Source: an archaeon
Lineage (GTDB): Archaea; Nanobdellota; Nanobdellia; Woesearchaeales; ARS49
DNA length: 7,942 nucleotides
Direction: 5' to 3'
NCBI GenBank assembly: GCA_016213425.1
Contig: JACRAI010000031.1
Span: 1 to 7,942, forward strand
The position numbers and the translations under genes are program-made. Below, piece after piece: positions 1 to 5,139 of this stretch (positions are counted from its first letter, which is position 1; each line of letters opens with the position of its first letter). The notes beneath the pieces were generated by a model, which worked only from the letters and a program-made list of their open reading frames with translations, did no database searches and was not told where the DNA came from.

Positions 1-1
1 G

Positions 2-445
2 CTTCACATAATTCCGAGAAATCAAAATGATAGTGTTGGTTTAGAACTTTCAGAAAAGAAATTGCCTGAAGATCTTTTTGAAAAATTAAGACAAGCATTA
101 GCTCCAGGATTAAAGAAAAATTTAGGTGTAGAAATTTCTGTTGCTCCCGTTCAAAAACCAAAAACGGACATTGATTTAGATAAAATTTCTGATGTGTTAA
201 CTAAAGATTCTTCAAGTGAAGAAGAGGAAGAAAGAGAAGAAAAAAACGCACTTGATGCAGAAGAGTCTGAAGAACCTGAAGAAAAAATTGAAGAAACAGT
301 TAAGAAAGTTAAGGAAAAAAAAGAGAGAAGTGCTAAGAAAAAATCTCCTGAGGAAAAAAATAGCAAGAAAACAAAAAAAGAACCCGAAGAATCGGAATCT
401 TCTGAGGATGTATCAATTGATGATATTGCTGATTTGTTAAGATGA
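2..445 (+). CDS. HIT-family protein, C-terminal part, with long charged tail (5' end outside window)
   Basis: The frame is open from the left edge, so this is the end of a longer gene; the TTG at 62 is internal. The visible part opens with LHIIPRNQND, the end of a histidine-triad (HIT) motif whose third His is codon 5-7. It matches LHVIPRQQND in the next gene, so the two look like tandem paralogs. HIT proteins are nucleotide hydrolases or transferases; the substrate cannot be told here. A helical segment follows (about 62-130), then a low-complexity linker of Glu, Lys and Ser (about 200-405) with no predicted fold. The linker is bracketed by two similar motifs, DIDLDKISDVL (167-199) and DVSIDDIADLL (407-439), the second almost at the C-terminus. 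The stop overlaps the next start as ATGA, so both are co-transcribed. The catalytic His and most of the domain lie outside the window, so activity cannot be judged. Confidence 0.8.
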   Translation, partial: LHIIPRNQNDSVGLELSEKKLPEDLFEKLRQALAPGLKKNLGVEISVAPVQKPKTDIDLDKISDVLTKDSSSEEEEEREEKNALDAEESEEPEEKIEETVKKVKEKKERSAKKKSPEEKNSKKTKKEPEESESSEDVSIDDIADLLR

Positions 446-957
446 CAGAATGTGAAGTATGTAAATGGATGGAGAATAAGAAAAATGTTTTATTTGAAGG
501 TGATAAAGTTATTGCTTTGCTTCATCCTAAACCCGCCTCAATAGGGCATATTATAGTTCTTCCTAAAAAGCATGCAACAATTATTGAAGAAGTTCCTGAT
601 TATGTCCTGCCTGAATTATTCAGTGTTGCAAATAAATTATCTTTAACTGTTTTTGAAAGTTTAGGAGTTCACGGAACTAATTTGTTGATTCAAAATGGAA
701 TTCCTGCAGGACAAAAACATACCCATATGATGTTGCATGTTATTCCAAGACAACAAAATGATGGACTTAACTTAATGTGGCAGCCAAAACAAGGCGATGA
801 TGAGCAATTAACTAAAATAGCTCTTCAATTAGAGGAGAATTCTAAAAGGATAGGAATCTTTGAAGAAGAACCTTCCGCGCCTAAAGAAGTTAAAGCAACA
901 GAAGAATTAAGCGAGGAAGATGCATACTTGAAAAAAGCATTAAGAAGAAGACCGTGA
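442..957 (+). CDS. HIT-family protein with Met in place of the nucleophilic histidine
   Basis: A complete 171-residue HIT protein. It has the usual N-terminal CxxC (C4, C7; a zinc site in many relatives), then the pattern LHPKPASIGHIIVLPKKH (27-44) and N85-G..AGQ (89-91) before the triad. Gapless alignment to the common form AGQSVPHVHIHIIPR puts H95 and H99 on the first and third triad His, but M97 (ATG at 730-732) on the middle His, which forms the nucleotidyl-enzyme intermediate in active relatives. K92-H93 also replace the usual Ser/Thr-Val. It may therefore bind nucleotide without hydrolysing it, or serve as partner of the upstream HIT protein; both are inference. The tail (about 145-171) is acidic and ends in basic LRRRP. 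The ATG overlaps the previous stop by 4 bases and no Shine-Dalgarno is visible, so translation is probably coupled. Confidence 0.9.
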   Translation: MTECEVCKWMENKKNVLFEGDKVIALLHPKPASIGHIIVLPKKHATIIEEVPDYVLPELFSVANKLSLTVFESLGVHGTNLLIQNGIPAGQKHTHMMLHVIPRQQNDGLNLMWQPKQGDDEQLTKIALQLEENSKRIGIFEEEPSAPKEVKATEELSEEDAYLKKALRRRP

Positions 958-960
958 ATA

Positions 961-1000
961 GTTTTGTTAATTATTCAGCAAATTTTTTAATTGTTTAATT
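961..1000 (+). terminator. Candidate oligo-T terminator of the HIT pair
   Basis: Only 9 bases separate this operon from the convergent nucleotidyltransferase gene. T-rich tracts on the + strand just past the HIT stop, including six T at 983-988, are the kind of signal that ends archaeal transcription. They lie within the 3' end of the opposing gene. No hairpin was seen. Confidence 0.3.
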
Positions 1001-1650
1001 TGTTCAAAATCTACATCGTACTTTTTCTCTATAAAAACACCTTTAAAGCTATCAATGAAAGGCCTAGTTTCTATAAGGGTTAAAAGTTTTTTTATATTTT
1101 CTTTGACTATTTCTTTTTTTCCTCTCCACAAAAATCTTTCAACTAAGGAAATATCTATTTTTTGGCACAATGCCGCTACATCTCTAAAATCTGTTAGTCT
1201 CCCAGAATGTAATTTTAGCATTATTAAAATTTCTCTTTTCGGAACTAAAGCCAAGACCTCTTTTTCTTTACCGATAATTTTTTTGCTCTCACAACATGAT
1301 TGAAGTTCTTCGAAACTAAATGAGGCATCTGTATTTCTGGAACCTATTCCATTTATCAGCAAATCAATGCTTACTGGAAGTTTTTCTTTTGTTTCATAAC
1401 GAATAAATTCTGGAGCGTAAACATGATCTAATTTTTTAACAACAGTTTTTACAAATTTTTTATTTTTTAATACCTCTTCAAATTTTGGTTTATCTTCTTT
1501 TTTTATTACAACGTCTGCATCCACAGAGAATCTGTGCTTGTAAGCACTCACCGCGTAACCTCCTATAATAATAAAATTAAGTTTTTCATTAACAAAACTT
1601 TGCAATACTTCAAATATTTTGTTTTCTCTATCTATAAATGCGCTAAACAT
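967..1650 (-). CDS. AbiEii-like nucleotidyltransferase (putative toxin of a type IV-like TA module)
   Basis: This 227-residue protein has the DNA polymerase beta-like nucleotidyltransferase signature IIIGGYAVSAYKHRFSVDAD: G30-G31, then the metal-binding pair D44 and D46, with a likely third Asp at D96 in VSIDLL. The spacing HRxSxDxD and the later K146...TDFRD segment (D154, D157) follow the AbiEii/AbiGii pattern. Family knowledge: AbiEii-type toxins transfer nucleotides to targets such as tRNA and are held in check by a co-encoded winged-helix repressor. The target here is unknown. I chose the ATG at 1650 over a TTG 24 bases upstream because a GAGG Shine-Dalgarno (1660-1663) lies 9 bases before it. 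It overlaps the upstream regulator by 8 bases (ATGTTTAG), so the two are translated as a pair. A housekeeping nucleotidyltransferase role is possible. Confidence 0.82.
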   Translation of the reverse strand: MFSAFIDRENKIFEVLQSFVNEKLNFIIIGGYAVSAYKHRFSVDADVVIKKEDKPKFEEVLKNKKFVKTVVKKLDHVYAPEFIRYETKEKLPVSIDLLINGIGSRNTDASFSFEELQSCCESKKIIGKEKEVLALVPKREILIMLKLHSGRLTDFRDVAALCQKIDISLVERFLWRGKKEIVKENIKKLLTLIETRPFIDSFKGVFIEKKYDVDFEQIKQLKNLLNN

Positions 1651-2287
1651 TTGTGAGCGCCTCTTTATATTCAACTTTAATCTTTTTATGATACATTTCT
1701 TTAATCATCTCTAACGCAGGTTCAAAATTATAGATGTTTTTTTGTGCGAATGAAATTGTTTTGTTTAAAGGGTCTACTGGAATGTTCTCGCAATATTCTA
1801 TTTCAAATGAATCCATATATTCAACTTTGTAAAAAACTCCTTGTTTTTTATTTATTTTTAATCCAATTTTATTACAATACCATTCGAATAAGATTTTATC
1901 ACTTTTTTTTACTTTGATAAATATTGGATAGAATTGTTTATACCTTCCAATATTGTACCCTCCTTTGGTCCAAACAAATACTGAGTCGGTTTCTGTGAAA
2001 CAATATTGCACTCCCAACAAAGATAAAAACTCGTAATGAAACTGAACATTAAAAGAAAATGTTCTCTTAATATATTGCAATGTTTTTTTATAAAATTCTG
2101 CAGTTTTATTCAAGTAAACTCTCATTCTAGTTAATTTCAAAACTCTTTTATTAGCTAATTCCTGTACCCATTTATGCGTCCAGCCATAACTTAAATTAAT
2201 TCTTTTAGAGATGGAATTAATAGAATCTTCTTCTCTTACTGCAACTAATATTCTTATTACATGAGGATTAACTATGTCTAAGTCCAT
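1643..2287 (-). CDS. Winged helix-turn-helix protein, putative antitoxin/autorepressor of the nucleotidyltransferase
   Basis: The 214-residue product has an N-terminal winged helix (about residues 8-62): a helix with SINSISKRINL, a recognition helix SYGWTHKWVQELANKRVL, and a wing around LKLTRMRVYLN. The remaining 130 or so residues are mixed alpha/beta, rich in aromatic residues, and I do not recognise them; they may contact the nucleotidyltransferase or a ligand. The position directly before an AbiEii-like gene, with an 8-base overlap, matches the antitoxin-first order of AbiE-type modules. Start choice: the frame extends upstream to a GTG at 2353, but those extra 22 codons merely translate the TATA box and palindrome. 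The ATG at 2287 lies about 28 bases from the TATA centre with no Shine-Dalgarno, as expected for a nearly leaderless mRNA. The palindrome at the start suggests self-repression. The antitoxin role is inferred from context. Confidence 0.8.
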   Translation of the reverse strand: MDLDIVNPHVIRILVAVREEDSINSISKRINLSYGWTHKWVQELANKRVLKLTRMRVYLNKTAEFYKKTLQYIKRTFSFNVQFHYEFLSLLGVQYCFTETDSVFVWTKGGYNIGRYKQFYPIFIKVKKSDKILFEWYCNKIGLKINKKQGVFYKVEYMDSFEIEYCENIPVDPLNKTISFAQKNIYNFEPALEMIKEMYHKKIKVEYKEALTNV

Positions 2288-2310
2288 ACTTATCACTATA
2301 ATGATAAGTA
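2287..2310. promoter_or_regulatory. 24-bp palindrome, candidate operator of the winged-helix/nucleotidyltransferase operon
   Basis: TACTTATCA and TGATAAGTA are perfect 9-bp inverted arms around the centre CTATAA. Eleven of the twelve base pairs match. The palindrome fills the space between the TATA box and the start codon and includes the first base of the ATG. A dimeric regulator bound here would block polymerase recruitment or initiation. The obvious candidate is the winged-helix protein encoded immediately downstream. Confidence 0.7.
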
Positions 2311-2320
2311 GTATAAAAAT
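2311..2320 (-). promoter_or_regulatory. TATA box of the winged-helix/nucleotidyltransferase operon
   Basis: Read on the minus strand this is ATTTTTATAC. Its centre (about 2315) lies about 28 bases before the ATG at 2287, so transcription should start at or very near the start codon. Confidence 0.55.
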
Positions 2321-2398
2321 CTTTTGGTCAACACACAATATTAATCTACGCACATTTTCAGAATTGTAACCACTAAAGAATAGTTAAAAAACGAAACA

Positions 2399-2406
2399 TT
2401 TAAATA
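2399..2406 (+). promoter_or_regulatory. TATA box of the M23 peptidase gene
   Basis: TTTAAATA is a consensus-like archaeal TATA box, preceded by an A-rich BRE-like ACGAAACA. Its centre is about 26 bases before the ATG at 2429, and there is no Shine-Dalgarno between them. The mRNA is therefore probably leaderless, which also fixes the start codon. Confidence 0.7.
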
Positions 2407-2428
2407 GAAGAGATGTTATTATTAAGCT

Positions 2429-3163
2429 ATGTACTCGAAATATTTAGGTAATAGAACAATAATTGATTTTTTATCGGAAAATATAAAAGAAAAACCTGTG
2501 ATCAAAATAGCCGAAGCTAGTTCGAAACAGAGCAACAAACCTGTTGTTAAAAAAACAGATGTTTGGACTCCTGATCTGGACCTTGTGCTTCCTATAAATG
2601 GAGATCAAATACCTGGATTTTCTAGATTGGTTAATTGGAGTGGTTGGAAGGGTTATGAAGATGATCATTTAGCGCACGATTTTGCAGCATATATTGATTC
2701 TTCAGGTAATTGTGTTCTTGGTCTGCCTGAGCAAACAGAAGTTAGGGCTGTGGCTGATGGCGTGGTTATTCAGGTTTCTCAAGGTTTGTGTGAAGGTGAT
2801 GGTTATGCAACATTTATTAACATAGAACATGGTCCTAAAGGCGGCGAAAAATTTTCTTCGTATCATCATGTAAATCCTTTAGTTAAATACGATCAATCAG
2901 TACAAAAAGGTGAAGTAATTGCTACATTGCATAAAGATTCAGGAACTATTGAAGGAAGACTTGTGCATTTGCATTTTGAGTTAGTTAATGGCTGGAATGT
3001 GGCTAAAGGGTATAGAGCAAGACATGTTGATCCTGGCTGCATTTTTCCAAAATTAACCGATTTAACTGCTGCTCCTCAAGGTAAACTGGAGTTTAAAATA
3101 AATGGAAAATCGCCGAAAAAAATTGTTATAGCTAATTTTGAAAAATTGTTATGTACTAATTAA
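2429..3163 (+). CDS. M23-family (LytM-like) zinc metallopeptidase without a signal peptide
   Basis: This 244-residue protein carries the M23/duplicated-hybrid-motif fold. The zinc ligands and catalytic residues are all in place: H80 and D84 in HLAHDFAA, H147 in SSYHHV, and H180 and H182 in LVHLHFEL. The biotinyl-lipoyl-like segment VRAVADGVV...G (about 105-120) and VQKGEVIATL (158-167) are typical of the domain. Known M23 enzymes mostly cut glycine-containing peptides of bacterial peptidoglycan, which archaea generally lack, so the substrate is open: competitor bacteria, or a protein. The first 45 residues are polar, with no signal peptide, lipobox or membrane segment, and the promoter spacing argues against an upstream start. 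The gene is a lone unit, divergent from the toxin-antitoxin-like operon and 5 bases from the convergent prepilin peptidase gene. The last 35 residues are unassigned. Confidence 0.88.
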   Translation: MYSKYLGNRTIIDFLSENIKEKPVIKIAEASSKQSNKPVVKKTDVWTPDLDLVLPINGDQIPGFSRLVNWSGWKGYEDDHLAHDFAAYIDSSGNCVLGLPEQTEVRAVADGVVIQVSQGLCEGDGYATFINIEHGPKGGEKFSSYHHVNPLVKYDQSVQKGEVIATLHKDSGTIEGRLVHLHFELVNGWNVAKGYRARHVDPGCIFPKLTDLTAAPQGKLEFKINGKSPKKIVIANFEKLLCTN

Positions 3164-3168
3164 TTATT

Positions 3169-3999
3169 TCAAAGAATATAACTCAGCAAATTTCCTGCAA
3201 GAAGGGTTACTATAAAACTTATCAGAAAGCTAGGTAGGAATGGTATTCCGTATTTTACTAGAATTTTTTTGTTTATTTTTTTTAATTTATTTATTTGTTC
3301 TATGCTTAGACCTAAATCTTTTGGGCTTGCGATTGTTTTTCCTTTGTATCTTACTTCTTTAGCAATCCAGTCGCCTTCAGTAAGTTTTGAAGGTGAAACT
3401 AATCTTATCATGTATGCTTGTTCCACCGACTTAACTAAAATTGTCAGTAAGTACAAAGACCATCCTGCTATGTACGCTCCTGTCAAGAATATTTTTAAGT
3501 CTACATTTATTCTAATTAAAAGAAGAAATATTAAAATAACAAAACTAACAATCATGAATTTGAACAAGTAATTGCTGACTTTTTTATTGTATTCTTTGCT
3601 TATTTTTTTCCAATTATTCAATGCAATAAATAAAATACAAAAAACACTATATGTTGCTCCGGCAAAAATTAAGTTAACCAGAAATCCTGAAAAGTTATGA
3701 TTTAAGCTTAAATTAAATCCGAGCAACGCACCTACACCCATTAAGCTTTTTGCATCTCCTCCACCCCATTGGCCTGTGTAAAATAAAAAGCAAGCTATTG
3801 CTAGAGCAATTCCTAAACCAAACAATCCTTCGAGAAGAAAAGAATTATTCCATGCAACTAAACTCCAAATCAATCTATACAATAAAGCTAAAATAATTAT
3901 TCCATAATTCAGCCAGTCAGGAATTTCATGAGTTCTTATATCAAAAGCACTTGCAAGAAAAAGAAAAACAAAACAAAGGATTAATAGGATTGTAAGCAT
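3169..3999 (-). CDS. Archaeal A24 prepilin peptidase (FlaK/PibD/EppA type)
   Basis: A 276-residue multi-pass membrane aspartic protease that removes class III signal peptides from archaellin- or pilin-like proteins at the cytoplasmic face. The catalytic aspartates are D20, in FDIRTHEIPDWLN after the first membrane segment, and D82, in the GxGD-type motif GGGDAK (79-84). About seven hydrophobic segments can be seen (near 2-18, 31-50, 56-75, 88-126, 146-163, 170-189, 253-275). A long cytoplasmic loop (about 190-250) contains EGDWIAKEVRYKGK..ASPKDLGL, a signature I associate with archaeal members of the family. No pilin, archaellin or secretion ATPase gene is in the window, so its substrates are elsewhere. 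The ATG lies about 26 bases from the TATA centre, so the mRNA is probably leaderless. Which subfamily it belongs to is unresolved. Confidence 0.9.
   Translation of the reverse strand: MLTILLILCFVFLFLASAFDIRTHEIPDWLNYGIIILALLYRLIWSLVAWNNSFLLEGLFGLGIALAIACFLFYTGQWGGGDAKSLMGVGALLGFNLSLNHNFSGFLVNLIFAGATYSVFCILFIALNNWKKISKEYNKKVSNYLFKFMIVSFVILIFLLLIRINVDLKIFLTGAYIAGWSLYLLTILVKSVEQAYMIRLVSPSKLTEGDWIAKEVRYKGKTIASPKDLGLSIEQINKLKKINKKILVKYGIPFLPSFLISFIVTLLAGNLLSYIL
3264..3283 (+). terminator. Candidate oligo-T terminator of the M23 gene
   Basis: Runs of seven and eight T on the + strand, about 100 bases past the M23 stop, resemble archaeal oligo-T termination signals. They lie inside the 3' part of the opposing gene, where they encode a lysine-rich cytoplasmic stretch, so codon choice may explain them equally well. 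Confidence 0.3.
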
Positions 4000-4003
4000 G
4001 AAT

Positions 4004-4020
4004 CTCTTTCAGGTAAAGAG
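4004..4020. promoter_or_regulatory. Inverted repeat CTCTTT-N5-AAAGAG upstream of the prepilin peptidase gene
   Basis: Six-base arms flank CAGGT. The repeat lies between the TATA box (4022-4029) and the ATG at 3999, the position where archaeal repressors often bind. It is short, so chance cannot be excluded. Confidence 0.35.
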
Positions 4021-4021
4021 G

Positions 4022-4029
4022 TTTATAAA
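4022..4029. promoter_or_regulatory. Symmetric TATA box TTTATAAA, possibly bidirectional
   Basis: The box reads the same on both strands. To the left, its centre is about 26 bases from the prepilin peptidase ATG, giving a leaderless mRNA. To the right, a start near 4052 would give about 10 bases of leader containing GGAG before the small ORF at 4062. Confidence 0.55.
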
Positions 4030-4061
4030 GTTTGCTTTGAAAGTAAAGTTGAGCGGAGCGA

Positions 4062-4136
4062 ATGAAACAGATAAAAAAGTTAGGAATTAAGAAAACCTCG
4101 AGAGATTATATGATTCCGGAAGAAATAGTTTTTTGA
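4062..4136 (+). CDS. Candidate 24-codon small ORF, unknown function
   Basis: The ORF encodes a basic peptide starting MKQIKKLGIKKTSRDY and ending PEEIVF. GGAG (4055-4058) precedes the ATG by 3 bases, which is closer than usual. A TATA box 36 bases upstream could supply the promoter, and six T at 4129-4134 coincide with the stop and could end the transcript, giving an RNA of about 80 bases. No family is recognised. It could be a real microprotein, a small RNA without a coding role, the remnant of a larger gene, or chance in the 142-base gap between two minus-strand genes. Confidence 0.25.
   Translation: MKQIKKLGIKKTSRDYMIPEEIVF
4073..4078 (-). terminator. Candidate oligo-T terminator of the Ig-like protein gene
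   Basis: Six A on the + strand read as TTTTTT on the minus strand, about 65 bases past the stop of the Ig-like gene and before the prepilin peptidase promoter. No hairpin supports it, and it lies inside the candidate small ORF on the other strand. Confidence 0.25.
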
Positions 4137-4141
4137 AGTTT

Positions 4142-4972
4142 TTACTTGAACGCATCAGGATTAAACACTGGAGCTCTGTTCACTTCATTAACTATGACTG
4201 TTACTTTTTTTGTGCTTTCACTTAAGCCATCTTTTGCAGTAATTAATACTTCATAGTTTCCTGCACTATGATAATCTGTTTGTTTTGTGTTTGAATCCAT
4301 CCATCCTGAGTAAGAAACAGTTACTTCGTTATTATCAGGATCAGTAACTTTAGGGTTTAAAACAACTAAGTCTCCTTCATTAACTTCAACGGTGTCTTGA
4401 TAAGTTATAACTGGTGCTTCATTTTTTGGCTGTAACGGTACATCTTCAACGTAAACGTTTACGTCTTCTTTAACTACAATTAAAACTTTTTGTTCTGCAC
4501 TGTCTACTCCATCGCTTGCTTTAACTGTAACTAAATATTCTCCTACGTCTCCTTTTTTCGTCTGCCATTCACCTTTTTCATTTAATGGCGAAGAAAACGT
4601 GTAAGACACATTTTTTCCTTCAGGATCTTTAGCATCAAGATAAGGAAAACTTACAAGATCGCCTTCAACAAATTCTTTAACAACCATTCCAGAATCAGTT
4701 TTGACTGGTGTTTCTGTTGTATTGTTTGTTTCTTTAGATATTTGATTAAGAATTTCATCGACTTGTTTGTTAAGCTGAGCATCAGTAACTTCTGCAACAA
4801 CATTTCCAGAAGTGTTATCAATACTCCACAAATAATATCCTCCTAAAAGCAAAATTACAACCAGCACCCATGTGCTTAAAGAATTTTTTCTTTTCTGAAC
4901 TTCATCATCATTATAAACTTCAACTTTAGGAATTTCATGCATATCAATATCTTCTTTTTTCTCAGCGCTCAT
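4142..4972 (-). CDS. Single-pass membrane protein with two extracellular Ig/cadherin-like repeats
   Basis: The 276-residue product has a charged N-terminal tail of 34 residues, basic KRK at 27-29 just before one membrane helix (about 35-51), then a long exterior part. The basic side is N-terminal, predicting N-in, C-out. A Thr/Asn-rich spacer with N-glycosylation sequons (N53, N83, N84) leads to two repeats, about 97-168 and 193-263. Each follows the order VxEGDLV, DP(E/D), VxxxxS, GxY.V...A.DG, ending in a Val-rich strand; NEAPV and NRAPV follow them. Such cadherin/PKD-like domains usually act in adhesion or surface structure. It shares a strand with the prepilin peptidase but lacks a class III signal peptide, so it is not an obvious substrate. 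A GGTG Shine-Dalgarno (4980-4983) lies 7 bases before the ATG. Specific function unknown. Confidence 0.8.
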   Translation of the reverse strand: MSAEKKEDIDMHEIPKVEVYNDDEVQKRKNSLSTWVLVVILLLGGYYLWSIDNTSGNVVAEVTDAQLNKQVDEILNQISKETNNTTETPVKTDSGMVVKEFVEGDLVSFPYLDAKDPEGKNVSYTFSSPLNEKGEWQTKKGDVGEYLVTVKASDGVDSAEQKVLIVVKEDVNVYVEDVPLQPKNEAPVITYQDTVEVNEGDLVVLNPKVTDPDNNEVTVSYSGWMDSNTKQTDYHSAGNYEVLITAKDGLSESTKKVTVIVNEVNRAPVFNPDAFK

Positions 4973-5006
4973 AACAAAACACCCTTGAAATTCTAGAATA
5001 AGACTC

Positions 5007-5016
5007 TTTTTATAAG
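5007..5016 (-). promoter_or_regulatory. TATA box of the Ig-like protein gene
   Basis: The minus strand reads CTTATAAAAA. A start about 26 bases downstream (near 4985) leaves a leader of about 12 bases that still includes the GGTG Shine-Dalgarno, unlike the leaderless genes to the left. Confidence 0.5.
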
Positions 5017-5073
5017 CTTTATTATGTTAATAAATAATTTTACTATATAAAATTAATGTTTTCATTGAGGAAG

Positions 5074-5082
5074 TTTTAAATA
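5074..5082 (+). promoter_or_regulatory. TATA box of the ABC transporter operon
   Basis: TTTTAAATA is a good archaeal TATA box. Transcription would start near 5105, leaving a leader of about 35 bases before the ATG at 5140. The leader opens with GGGGGTC (5108-5114), which resembles a Shine-Dalgarno but is too far from the start to act in the usual way. Confidence 0.6.
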
Positions 5083-5139
5083 GCTCGGTCTTTGATTTAA
5101 AAATATTGGGGGTCACATATCGCACTTCTGAGAATCATA

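Noticed and set aside
216..440. Very basic Lys-rich frame overlapping the HIT tail
   Set aside because: It is the shifted reading of GAA/AAA-rich low-complexity codons, not a separate gene.
62..445. Independent gene starting at TTG 62
   Set aside because: The frame is open to the left edge and the upstream codons read LHIIPRNQND, the end of a HIT motif, so the TTG is internal.
1651..1674. TTG start at 1674 for the nucleotidyltransferase
   Set aside because: The ATG at 1650 has a GAGG site 9 bases upstream and gives the short 8-base overlap typical of coupled pairs.
2288..2353. N-terminal extension of the winged-helix gene from a GTG at 2353
   Set aside because: The extra 22 codons translate the TATA box and the palindrome, giving a hydrophobic run that does not belong to a winged-helix domain. 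The ATG at 2287 has the expected spacing from the TATA box.
3269..3571. 100-codon plus-strand frame inside the prepilin peptidase gene
   Set aside because: It is antisense to a well-supported membrane protein with intact catalytic motifs, and has no recognisable domain or promoter of its own.
4052..4136. C/D box guide RNA in the gap between the prepilin peptidase and Ig-like genes
   Set aside because: There is no proper RTGATGA box with matching CTGA box. Only the short palindromes CTCGAG and TTCCGGAA are present, and no long stem.
4870..4890. Class III (prepilin-like) signal peptide in the Ig-like protein, which would make it a substrate of the adjacent A24 peptidase
   Set aside because: KRKNSLST before the hydrophobic segment lacks the usual Lys/Arg-Gly/Ala cleavage context, and the protein looks like an ordinary signal-anchor.
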